64,000 nt of DNA from Tricholomella constricta (lineage: Eukaryota; Basidiomycota; Agaricomycetes; Agaricales; Lyophyllaceae). Location of the stretch: the NCBI GenBank assembly GCA_013368375.1, contig JAACJP010000013.1, positions 848,726 through 912,725 of the forward strand. Direction: 5' to 3'. The translations under genes and the position numbers were made by a program. Positions 1 through 9,751 of the stretch are shown piece by piece. Under the pieces are notes generated by a model, which saw only the letters and a program-made list of their open reading frames with translations, was not told where the DNA came from and searched no databases. Positions within the stretch are counted from its first letter, which is position 1, and each line of letters starts with the position of its first letter.

Positions 1-413
1 AGCGGACTGTGGTGTTGGGCTCCACTATCGTCGAGGACATGTCCGGTGGGTGGGTAGACCTCGATATTATGTTAGGACCTGTGTAGCACGCCGGTTACAG
101 AGTTATTCTGGAACCACCGAAGCGGACAGGCCTGACGTCCGTCAAGGAAGACGGCCTACGAAGGAGTATTCGGAGGTCGTGAGCGTTGACGGAGGTGTTC
201 ACCGGGGCTGATTCGAACGAACGAGCTCAAGTGATACGGGTGTGAAGCCAAATAGATTGAGAGAGAGAGAGAGAAACGAGAACGAGAATCGAGAACTAGT
301 CTTTAACAATAGGTAATATCGAGGTAAGGAGTCTGAAAAGAAGTGGTGCCATCATATATACGGTGGACGTGCGTGGGAAAGCGTAAGTGATTGCGAGTTT
401 TAGGGGCGGTCGT
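1..413. other. Unassigned flank left of Ty3-A
   Basis: No convincing gene is present. The stretch contains a short GA microsatellite near 257-274 and a TTACA followed by the motif TTCTGGAACC near 94-125. A similar TTCTGGAACC motif lies just inside the left LTR of Ty3-D at 46600, so positions 1-98 could be the end of another LTR with its primer-binding region. The Ty3-A LTR sequence begins abruptly at 414, and nothing here resembles the missing first 75 bp of that LTR or the copia element found on the right side of Ty3-A. Confidence 0.3.
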
Positions 414-529
414 GACAGCGCCTCTGTATTATATAATCTTTAGACTTATATACACCACTACTACACACAATCCAATACGCGGTCGTGTTTAGTCCGGTGT
501 GAACCTTAAGTCTACAACCCACCCTTACA
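414..529 (+). repeat. Truncated left LTR of Ty3-A
   Basis: These 116 bp match the last 116 bp of the right LTR (12325-12440), ending CCCTTACA. The first 75 bp of the LTR are absent and replaced by unrelated sequence. The boundary at 414 is sharp. Confidence 0.92.
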
Positions 530-588
530 GTTTTTTAAACACCCTTGCTTCAAGGGAACACCCCTACAATTCCAAATTTTATTGTGAC

Positions 589-3500
589 ATGTCCAATAAA
601 AATAGAAAGAAGACTTCGAAACCGAAGTCTTCTGACCGAATTCGGTCGAGTTCTGTTGCTCCGGACAACCCGCGGGAGCCAGATGATAATCCCTCGGGGA
701 GTGGAGTTGCCGAAATCGGAGGCAATAACGAAGTGCCGCGTGACGTGGCGACGACGACACTTGATGATGACTACCATCATCAAGAGGACGAACGCAGCAG
801 CGGTCGCCCTCAGAGCGCGGTACTGGCCACGGCCAGGATAACCCCGATAGTGGAGACTATCGAGAAACTCGAGTCTAGCGACAGGAAAGCCCTGACCTCG
901 GAATTACAAGGACAGGACAGCGATGAGAAAGGAGGAGTATTTCCTCATCCCTTCGATAACATATCGAGGAAGTCAGTCAAGATGCGGGATGACGAACATC
1001 GCCATACCGCCATTTTCGGCGAAAGCGAGCTGACGGATTTACCGGACTCGCGATCATCGAAGACAATGTCTACGGCCACCCGTCGAAAACGACGGGCGGA
1101 CAAGAAACCGATGAAAGAGGAGACGAGAAGCACCAGAGTGCCCCCGTCTACTGCAGTAGACGATAAGGATCTACTGATTGAAAGCATCGTACTAGGGGTA
1201 CGAATGCTCAGTCGAGACGGACTGATGCCCGCTCGAGAGACACTGGTAGAATTAGTTAACGATGCATTCGTGAAATGCGTCGGGATGTCCGACAGCGAAA
1301 CAGCTATTGGGCACTACCGGGAACTGGTAGTAGAGAACATTGTTCTCCAACTACGAACAGGGGGAAAGACCGGGGTGACCCCACCCCGGGAAGAATTGGT
1401 CAAACGAGTAACGAGCGGCATTCGAGAATGCGCCTCGGGACTCGCTGATAGTGCCGTAAACGCGCCGCGACTGAGTAGTCGAGGAGAGCGAGGAACGGAA
1501 CCACTGCCATTGTCCACCGACACGATGGAAGTGGTGAATCAGAGTTTGCGAAAGCCGCGTCAAATAGACGAGACAAGCTCGCAAGCAAGGACAAGGCATG
1601 CGGCATATGAGCGAGCCATGAACCCACCCCAGGCGGGGCAAACAACCACGTCCGCTAGCCGGACAATGGAGCTATCAGGAGCGGGACCCACGTCGTATCG
1701 ACGAGGACCATCATGCGATGACGAAATAGTCACACATTGGGGAACGCCTGAGGGTACTAGGAACGAGCAGGTTCAATGGACGCGTAGAGGAAGTGCACAG
1801 ATCAGTCTGGACACTACCAGGCCAAGGCAGGGGACGGGGAGCGTGAACAATCACGTACCCGACGAGGACGAAGAGGTATCAGATTCCGAGGAAGAAGGGG
1901 AATCTGAGAGCGAAGTCGACGAGAGGAACGACTACGATCGGAGGTCTGCTCAAGGATGCCGATCAACGACGAGGAGCGTGCAAGGAGGGATACCACGACC
2001 TGGGTCAGGGCGTGGTATACAAGCGGGAGCTACGGTCAGAGCACCGCAGAACCCAACACAGAGCTTAACATCTCCACAGCCGCAGTACTACGGCAGTGTT
2101 CGACTTCCAAGTAGAACACCGGGCGCTGCGCCAGCAGAGACACAGAGGACGCGGGATGCTGCGTCCAGGCCGGTGAGGTCGTTTGGATCTGGCGGGTTGC
2201 AACGCCAAGGCGACTACCTGCGGAAGGTGCATGGGCGGTACCACGCAACTATTGATGAGAAGCTGGAAAGCCCCATCGCGCTACCGCAAGGTATTAAACC
2301 AGGCGGACTAAGAGTTCCAATGCCCGACTATTATGGGGGAACACCAAGTATGGAAGTATTCGATGCTTGGTTATATGGATTGCTCTGCTGGATGGAAATC
2401 AGCCAGTTGGGAGGGGACGAGCGTGAACGGGAAAGAATCTCGTACACAGGAATGTACCTCAAAGGACCCGCCGCGGTGTGGTTTACGGATAATGTCGATG
2501 GCATTAACCGACGACGCCGGGAATGGTCCCTCAAGGACGTGATAACGGGATTGTACGACCGTTTTATTCACGAGGCATCTTTACAGGATGCATACGTCGG
2601 ATTTGAAGGCGCGACGTACAACAACGAGGGAGGAATTAGCGAATTCTTCCATCAATTAAAGAGGTATGCGGAGCGGATGGCGATGCAGCCTGACCCGTAT
2701 ACGTTCAAGAGGAGATTCCTGTTAGGAATTCCCCGGTATCTGCGAAAGGAGATACTGAGCAGAGGATTCACGGCGGAAACGTCGCGAATGAGCGAAATAC
2801 TCGAGGCCGGCATGAAAGTCGAGCAAGCCAACAGAGTACTGCGAGGATACGACGAGTATGAATCGTCGATCAAGAAGACGCAGATAAAGTGGGAGCCGCC
2901 CAGCCCGAAAACTACGGGTAAGCCCGACACTGGGGGTCGGGGAGCGTACAGAGCGACGCAGGGCGGTGGGCAGAAGGTCGAGCCCAGAATGGATAACAAG
3001 GAGAAGAAGCCGAGTGTAACGGCAGGAAAAGACACTGGAGGGGATACCAAGTCCCCAGCAGAAAAGCGGCTAGCTTGCTTTGAATGCGGCAGCCTGGAAC
3101 ACTTTGCGCGGAGTCGCAAGTGCCCCAAAAATAAAGCACACACCGCGCGATTGAACGCGGTGCGAGATATTGTGGACGATACGTCGGACACAGAAGAGGC
3201 TGAGGACAGCCATTGTGAAAGACATAGCTGTGACAGGCCACCCGGCAGGTCACTAGGAACGGTTCAGGAAGAACCGGAAGAGGAAGAGACGCCCCTCATC
3301 GGGGAACAGTACGAGTCCGAAGGCGAGGATTATGCCCTCGAACAGTACGAGGAGTATGATACGGAGGACGGGGGATGCACGGTCGAACGACTGTGCTACG
3401 GTCGAGCCGTAATTGAAGAAGAGGAAGATGACGGACTCCCACTGCTAGTGGAAGTCAGTGACAGCGAGTCGGAAGACGAGGGAGAAAGTGCCCAGGTCTT

Positions 3501-4038
3501 CGCAGCGCGAACGGAGATGGGACCGGGGGCGGGCCTGCATCCTATTGTGGTTAAGAAGTCAACACGACTACTTAAGCGACCGACACGCAAAGCAACGGAG
3601 CGTCAGTGCTTTACAGCGCTGGTGGAAATCAACGGGCTGAAAGCGTTTACGCTTTTTGATTCGGGCTGCACGGCGGAAGCGGTGTCGCCGGAATTCGCGA
3701 GAGTTGCGAATATGAAGGTGCATCAGCTCGAAGAGGTGGTGCCATTGCAACTTGGAACGAAAGGGAGCCGGTCCGTTATTAACTACGGGACGTCGGTGCC
3801 ACTACGGTATGAGGCCGTGGATGTCCAAGTATACTTTGACATCGTGAACCTAGATAAGTACGACACCATTATCGGAGTCGCACTGATGAGGCAGCTGGAT
3901 ATCGAGCTCGATTTCAGGCATAACTGCGTAAGAGTAGCGGGGATACCAGCCCCGACGTTTACGGTCGAAGAAGAGACGCGGGAAATGGCGCGCCGCAGCG
4001 CATTGCGACGCAGCGACGCGGGACACAGTCATGAATGA
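589..4038 (+). CDS. Ty3-A Gag with C-terminal aspartic protease
   Basis: The reading frame is open from inside the LTR at 499, but the first ATG is at 589, 60 nt after the LTR, and I take that as the start (1,149 codons). The N-terminal 500 residues are charged and low-complexity. A capsid-like region follows at about 2300-2830. A zinc knuckle lies at 3077-3124 with spacing CX2CX4HX6C, two residues longer after the His than the usual CX2CX4HX4C. Acidic stretches follow, then a retropepsin-like domain at about 3600-3960 with the active-site triad D-S-G (FDSGCT). The ORF ends in TGA at 4036-4038 and pol continues in the same frame, so a Gag-Pol fusion by readthrough is likely. Confidence 0.9.
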   Translation: MSNKNRKKTSKPKSSDRIRSSSVAPDNPREPDDNPSGSGVAEIGGNNEVPRDVATTTLDDDYHHQEDERSSGRPQSAVLATARITPIVETIEKLESSDRKALTSELQGQDSDEKGGVFPHPFDNISRKSVKMRDDEHRHTAIFGESELTDLPDSRSSKTMSTATRRKRRADKKPMKEETRSTRVPPSTAVDDKDLLIESIVLGVRMLSRDGLMPARETLVELVNDAFVKCVGMSDSETAIGHYRELVVENIVLQLRTGGKTGVTPPREELVKRVTSGIRECASGLADSAVNAPRLSSRGERGTEPLPLSTDTMEVVNQSLRKPRQIDETSSQARTRHAAYERAMNPPQAGQTTTSASRTMELSGAGPTSYRRGPSCDDEIVTHWGTPEGTRNEQVQWTRRGSAQISLDTTRPRQGTGSVNNHVPDEDEEVSDSEEEGESESEVDERNDYDRRSAQGCRSTTRSVQGGIPRPGSGRGIQAGATVRAPQNPTQSLTSPQPQYYGSVRLPSRTPGAAPAETQRTRDAASRPVRSFGSGGLQRQGDYLRKVHGRYHATIDEKLESPIALPQGIKPGGLRVPMPDYYGGTPSMEVFDAWLYGLLCWMEISQLGGDERERERISYTGMYLKGPAAVWFTDNVDGINRRRREWSLKDVITGLYDRFIHEASLQDAYVGFEGATYNNEGGISEFFHQLKRYAERMAMQPDPYTFKRRFLLGIPRYLRKEILSRGFTAETSRMSEILEAGMKVEQANRVLRGYDEYESSIKKTQIKWEPPSPKTTGKPDTGGRGAYRATQGGGQKVEPRMDNKEKKPSVTAGKDTGGDTKSPAEKRLACFECGSLEHFARSRKCPKNKAHTARLNAVRDIVDDTSDTEEAEDSHCERHSCDRPPGRSLGTVQEEPEEEETPLIGEQYESEGEDYALEQYEEYDTEDGGCTVERLCYGRAVIEEEEDDGLPLLVEVSDSESEDEGESAQVFAARTEMGPGAGLHPIVVKKSTRLLKRPTRKATERQCFTALVEINGLKAFTLFDSGCTAEAVSPEFARVANMKVHQLEEVVPLQLGTKGSRSVINYGTSVPLRYEAVDVQVYFDIVNLDKYDTIIGVALMRQLDIELDFRHNCVRVAGIPAPTFTVEEETREMARRSALRRSDAGHSHE

Positions 4039-4041
4039 CTA
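4036..4041 (+). promoter_or_regulatory. Candidate stop-codon readthrough site (TGA CTA) between gag and pol
   Basis: Gag-protease ends with TGA, the next codon is CTA, and the same frame then stays open into reverse transcriptase. UGA followed by CUA is the best-known context for efficient eukaryotic readthrough. Ty3-B has TGA CTC at the same place, and both elements encode Leu-Pro-Arg right after the stop. Confidence 0.6.
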
Positions 4042-5686
4042 CCGCGGGAAGGACGAGTGCGAGTGGTCAAAGATGCTGATGAACGACCACCGCAACAGGG
4101 ACTGGCATTGAGCGAGCCCCTGATGATATTGGAGAGTGATTATTCGGCGAATAACGGCCGAGAATCGGGGACAGCGCACCGGGTTAGGGAACCGGGAGAG
4201 CCGCAGACGGCTAAACGACGTCAGCAGGTGGTGATCGAGGAAGAGGTCGACATAGAAGCGTCAACAGCGGGAATGGGCCTGCCACGGTCGTTCCCAGTGA
4301 TAATGGAAGACGATGACCTCTTGACAACGGAGGACATCGAGAGAATGGTGGATGAAGCACCCGACATTCTCAAGAGTGGCAGATCAAAGTATCACACTCT
4401 GAAGGACCTGCGGGAAATCGAGGAGATCGTGCAGGAATTCACGCGATCGCGGTACCCCGACCGGGTACAGCGAGAGGCGATACGCGCCACATTTCCGGTT
4501 ATACCGGAAGACGAGGACCCGTTTACAAACCCGCAGCTAAGTGAAGCGCTGAGAGCGGTGACGGACCTACAGCAGGAGAGAGTGGCCGGGATGGGCACCC
4601 TCACGGAAGAAGACATACCGAGGCTGCGCGCAGCCTGGATGGAGTCCTGTAAGGACATACTGCATGGGGTACCGGAGGAACTGCCGCCAGTACGAGGTGT
4701 GAATCATCACATCAATTTAATCGATGACGACAAGTTGTATCATTACCACTTGCCGCGGTGTCCGGATTCACTCCGGACGCAACTTATGGAGAAAATAGCA
4801 CGGTATACGCGTGCCGGCTGGTGGGAATCAGTGCAGACGTCGCAGGCGGCGCCGATGCTGTGTATTCCGAAGAAGGACGGCCGACTGCGAACAGCAGTCG
4901 ACGGTCGGAAAAGAAATGCGAACACGATCAAGGACGTGACGCCATTCCCGGACCAGGACCAGATTAGACTGGACGTGGCGAGGGCGAAGATTCGATCAAA
5001 AATCGACTTTTCAGATGCGTACGAACAAGTACGCGTTCATCCACCAGACGTGCATAAGAGTGCATTCGCGACAGTGTTTGGCACGTTTGTGAGCCACACT
5101 ATGCAAATTGGCGACTGCAACGCACCCGCGACGTTCCAGCGGGTGATGACAATGATATTCCGAGACTTTATCGGTATATTTTTACATGTATATTTGGATG
5201 ATCTATTTGTATTTAGTTCATCGGTAGAGGAGCATGAGAAGCATCTCAAGCTTATATTCAATAAAATTAGGGAGAATAAGTTCTACCTAAAAGAGGAGAA
5301 GTGTGAGCTCTACTCGGATAGAGTAGACTGCTTGGGGCATGTAATCGACGACAGGGGATTACACGCAACGGCGGACAAGATGGCGCGCATTTGAGAATGG
5401 CGCAGGCCGAGGAACTATGGAGATATCCAGAGGTTCCTGGGCCTTGTACAATATCTGGCACACTTTTTACCAGATATATCGGCATACACGACGCCGCTGT
5501 CAGCGATGACGCAGAACGGACAGGCGTTCGCCTGGCGGCCATTACACGAGTCGTGTTTTCAGGCAATAAAGGACGCGTGCTGTAGGACACCGGTACTAGT
5601 ACCGCTGGACCACAACAAAGATGAACCGATATGGGTTATCTGCGACGCGTCGGTGTCCGGAGTCGGAGCGATGTATGGACAGGGAC
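4039..5686 (+). pseudogene. Ty3-A pol, first part: reverse transcriptase and start of RNase H
   Basis: This is the in-frame continuation of gag. A linker of about 200 residues precedes the reverse transcriptase (about 4680-5350), which has the catalytic motif YLDDLF near 5192-5209. An in-frame TGA at 5392-5394 replaces an arginine codon: the matching position in Ty3-B reads R in RIREWR, so CGA to TGA is the simplest change. The frame then continues to 5686 into the RNase H start (ICDASVSGVGAMYGQG), where TRIM-1 is inserted. No ATG lies near the frame opening; the first in-frame ATG falls in a Leu-Met-Ile context around 4121. Two lesions mean no full Pol can be made from this copy. Confidence 0.9.
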
Positions 5687-5866
5687 TGTAAGATTGTTGA
5701 GTCTTGAGGTCCTAGCTTCAGTCACAAGTGTGTTTGATCCAATTCTATAGTGAGAAGAGCGAGCAACACAGGCGTAGTGAAAGTAAAGCAATGGTAAAAA
5801 CTAGAGCCCGTGGGAATAAGTATCCGGCATGATATACTCCAGTGTCACCCAGTCACAACCCTTACA
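5687..5866. repeat. Left LTR of TRIM-1
   Basis: 180 bp, TGTAAG to CTTACA, identical by eye to 7248-7427. The ending CCCTTACA is the same as in the Ty3-A LTR. Confidence 0.95.
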
Positions 5867-5989
5867 TTCTCCCCCTCTAGAATCAGCCCCAAGGATGACT
5901 CTATCTGAAGAAAAGATGGTGGAAGGGAAAGGGTGACGAAAAAAGGAAAAAAAATGGTTGTACCTGGTAAAACACTACCTAAAGAGTCC

Positions 5990-6434
5990 ATCAGGTAACC
6001 AAATGAAAAAGGGGGTCGTCCATCGTCCAGTCGAGTGAAAACATGTCGGAGTAATTACTCCAAAGGCCCCACCCCCAAGCATGACCTGGGGCTGACGAGG
6101 GAATCAGAGGAGGCACGGAGGGAACCGATGTTAGATGCTCCCAAGGCCTCTCAACGAAAGAACCAAAGATAGGGCTCGTATGGAACGAATGATAGTCGCG
6201 TCGACAGGGTGATGGACAACCGGTAGAAAGGAGGTGGTCCAGTACCCGGGGTGAGCGAGAGCGTGTCGGAGGAATTACCACAAAGACCCCACCCCCAAGC
6301 GTGGCCTGGGGCTGACGAGGGAATCAGAGGAGGCGCGGAGGGAACCAATGGTAGATGCTCCCAAGGCCTCTCAACGAAAGAACCAGAGATAGGGCGCATA
6401 TGTAACGACCGCTGCTCGGTGTCAACGAGAGTGA
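5990..6434. repeat. Two-copy imperfect tandem repeat inside TRIM-1
   Basis: Two units with a period of about 220 bp (roughly 5990-6210 and 6211-6434). The best-conserved part is a CCCACCCCCAAGC core followed by GGGGCTGACGAGGGAATCAG and CCCAAGGCCTCTCAACGAAAG. The units differ by scattered substitutions, so the duplication is older than the identical LTRs. Confidence 0.85.
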
Positions 6435-7247
6435 TGGACGATGGTGGATTGGGGACGGAAACACCATGGAATACCTAGAGGATATACCTCAGAGTACATC
6501 TCCAGCCTATGCATGGAGGAAAATGCGGATACTTCAAGGTCCCATGCAATAAAGCACCAAGGGGTGAGTAGCAAAGGCACTGCAGAGGATGATGACCAGA
6601 TTTCGGAGCAACCAATATGAATGATGGTAGGAGGGTATGGGGAGGTGAAAGAGGCCCAAAATGCGAAGAGAATGAGCCCAGAACCAACCCAAGGTGGTGG
6701 GAGATGGTTGGGGTAGGAGGGATGGGGATAAAAGCACCAGAACGGGTGCAGGATGCGAACCGTGGCGCGGATAGCTGTAGACCCAGGTATCGACGGAAAG
6801 CGGCAGCCAAGGGCTACGCAGCGAACTTGGAATCGAAGGAATCGGCGCAGTAGGTCGCGAGATATCAGCCAGACAATGTCAAAACATGAAAAGCAATGGT
6901 GAGGGGGAAGGAGTTGGCAGAAATGGATGATCCAGGGGTCAAAATGTGCGCAACAGCGAGGGCCGCATCCACGCAGTATTGGCCCAAGAGATACGCGCCT
7001 TCGTTCCAAAGATATGACCCAAACTTCCTGCCACATCATCACCACCCCACCAGGCCCAGTCCCAAACCTCTACCACTCTCCACCCAATCCTTCCAGCAAC
7101 CAGTAGGACTGGAAAGCGAACTGAATCACTGCCCAGAGAAGCCTAGAAAGGTGGATAGTCATCCAGAGAACAGCTCAGAAAGCTGTGGGTGCTGTGCCAG
7201 CAGGTCTCTCCACTATAGCCCCAGAGAGGCTGGGAAACACAAAAAAG

Positions 7248-7427
7248 TGTAAGATTGTTGAGTCTTGAGGTCCTAGCTTCAGTCACAAGTGTGTTTGATC
7301 CAATTCTATAGTGAGAAGAGCGAGCAACACAGGCGTAGTGAAAGTAAAGCAATGGTAAAAACTAGAGCCCGTGGGAATAAGTATCCGGCATGATATACTC
7401 CAGTGTCACCCAGTCACAACCCTTACA
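7248..7427. repeat. Right LTR of TRIM-1
   Basis: 180 bp, identical by eye to 5687-5866 and followed directly by the target duplication GGGAC (7428-7432). Confidence 0.95.
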
Positions 7428-9690
7428 GGGACCGACATGGCAGACATGTCGGCCGGCGGGATTCATGTCCCGCAAATTCACTGATGCGCAACGGCATTAT
7501 CGTGTCTTCGAACAAGAAACGATAGCAATACTGGAGGCTCTCCTCAAATGGGAGGACAAGCTGATCGGGTACCGAATACATGTGGTAACCGATCATAAAG
7601 CGTTGGAATTTTTCCAGATGCAGAGGCGACTATCTAGTCGCCAGACGAGATGGATGGAATATCTATCTCGGTTCGACTTTGACATTAGATATGTCAAAGG
7701 CTCATTGAATAAGGTGGCAGACGCTCTGTCCAGATACCACGAAAGTGATGTCTGGGATGATAAGTTCACAATGAACGACTACGTCAACGCTGACGTCCGG
7801 CTGGATCCCAGGCATGATGATCTGCCTTGGGATAGAGTGCGGGAGGTAGTGGATCAAGTCGTCGAGCGGCAGATCCAGATGAAGGAGATCAAGCAGGAGC
7901 ACAGCAGCATAGCAGTGCTCCGGGACATGGTACAAGAAAGAGATGTGAGGGCGGCAGCGCTAGCAGCGGCCGCAGAGACGGGTGAGACGACGTTACCCAA
8001 GGAAGGCGGGGAAGATGACCCCACCGTCTTTAAATCGAGGGACCGCGGGACGCATCTGCGGGTACAGGTCGAGAACGGGGCAGGGAATGAAACATTCCTG
8101 GCCGCGGTGATAGCGGGTTACGAGAGCGACCCGCTGTTCAAGAAGATAGTAGGTGCACCAGCACAGCATCCGTCCTTTCGAGTAGCCGAGGGACTGGTGT
8201 TGGGGAAAAACAGGGGCGGAGAGGAGGTGCTATGCATCCCATCCGCGAAAAACGGAGAACAGTCGCTGCACGGGCAAGTTATTGACCGGGCACATAGAGT
8301 GGTTGGACATTTCGGTCCGCAACGCACCGCCGACTACGTGAGACGGTGGTACTGGTGGCCGCGACTTCAGAAGGAAGTCGAGATTTTTTGTGCGTCATGC
8401 CAAACGTGCATGACGACGAAGGGAGAGTACCGAATGCCCGCGGGGCTGGTACACTCACTACCGATACCAACGACACCATGGGAGTCGATTGGGATGGACT
8501 TCGTGGGACCATTCCCGGAAGTAGACGGATACAACTATTTATGGGTAGTGGTATGCAGGATGACGTCCCAGGTACATCTGGTACCATTGAACACGAGAAC
8601 GACAGCATCACAGTTGTCGTGGATATATATGAGGGAAGTGGTGCGTTTGCACGGTCTCCCCAGCTCGATCGTGTGCGATCGAGACCCCAAGTTTACGTCG
8701 AAGTGGTGGAAGGAACTACATCGACTAATGGGATCGACATTGTTAATGTCGACAGCATTCCATCCGCAGACGGATGGAGCGACGGAGAGAGCAAATCGGT
8801 CGATCGCACAGATCATCCGAGCATGTATTCGCCCGGACCAGAAGGACTGGGTGGTGGCGCTACCGATGGTCGAGTTCGCGATAAACTCGAGCATTAGTGC
8901 AGCGACGGGGCTCGCACCGTTCGAAGCAAACCATGGGTTTATACCGACGGTTATGACAAAAATAGACTCGGGGACGAAGGCGCCACCGGGAGTACAGGAA
9001 TTCGCAGCCAATGCGCTGCGGAATATGGCAGCAGCACATGACGCGATTATCGCGGCGCGTACGTTTCAGAGGCACCACGCGAATACGCGTCGACGCGCTG
9101 ACCCAACGATAAGTAAAGACGACCTCGTCTACTTATCAACGGACAACTTATCTTTGCCTTCGGGAAGGGCAGGTAAGTTGTTGCCTAAATATGTGGGCCC
9201 GTATCGGGTCCTCGAGGCATTTCCGGAGACATCCAACTATGTATTGGAATTGCCGGAAGCACTGAAGAAACGACGGATACATCCGCGGTTTCATATATCA
9301 AGATTGCGTCCGCATCAAGCGAACGACGATGCACTGTTTCCAAACAGAGCGACACCAGAGGTTTACGACTTCGGGGCCCCGGAGGAGGCGGAATACTATG
9401 TCGACGAAATAGTCGGACATCAGTGGAACGGGAAGGAGGTGTCCTTCCTCGTTAAATGGACGATGGGCGACTCTACATGGGAGCCGCTCAGCACATGCGA
9501 GGAACTCGAGGCACTGGACAGCTACCTCGAGCTTATTGGGGTCAAGGACTGGAAAGTCCTTCCCCGCAGGGCTACAATAACGGTGCGCGCCCGAACGGGA
9601 GCGCGGAGCGCAGCACAAAAGCAGACAGGACGCGGGGGCGCCGTCACGGGATCGAGGAGATCACGGGACGGGAAGAAAAAACCGGCATAA
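7428..9690 (+). pseudogene. Ty3-A pol, second part: RNase H, integrase and chromodomain
   Basis: This continues the pol reading frame after TRIM-1. RNase H runs to about 7735 and ends KVADALSRY. An HHCC integrase zinc domain follows (HRVVGHFGPQRTADYVRR to CASCQTC, about 8287-8410). The integrase core is at about 8480-8960, with the DDE residues visible in MDFVG, VCDRDPKF and GATERANR. A chromodomain ends the protein (YYVDEIVGHQ to STWEPLSTCEE, about 9394-9510), the module thought to target chromoviruses to particular chromatin. The tail is basic. This 3' half is open throughout; the gene is counted as a pseudogene because of TRIM-1 and the upstream TGA. Confidence 0.92.
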
Positions 9691-9751
9691 GCCGAGAAGT
9701 CACAAACACGAAAGTGTGACGTGTTGAATTTTCTTCAGCACCATCACCACG

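Larger units (their letters stand above)
5687..7427. mobile_element. TRIM-1: non-coding 1,741-bp LTR element inside Ty3-A pol
   Basis: The element runs from TGTAAG to CTTACA with direct terminal repeats at 5687-5866 and 7248-7427, 180 bp each and identical by eye. The 5-bp target duplication GGGAC flanks it at 5682-5686 and 7428-7432. Removing the element and one GGGAC restores the RNase H reading frame exactly. The 1,381-bp interior has no retroviral protein motif in any frame; its longest ORFs are Trp/Pro/Ser-rich low-complexity shadows. It holds two imperfect tandem repeats of about 220 bp. An A-rich purine stretch (AAACACAAAAAAG) ends at 7247. Size and lack of coding resemble terminal-repeat retrotransposons in miniature, which move with proteins supplied in trans. 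Confidence 0.93.

Noticed and set aside
6422..7045. 207-codon minus-strand ORF inside TRIM-1
   Set aside because: Trp/Pro/Cys-rich, no domain, complementary to purine-rich non-coding sequence, with overlapping ORFs in other frames.
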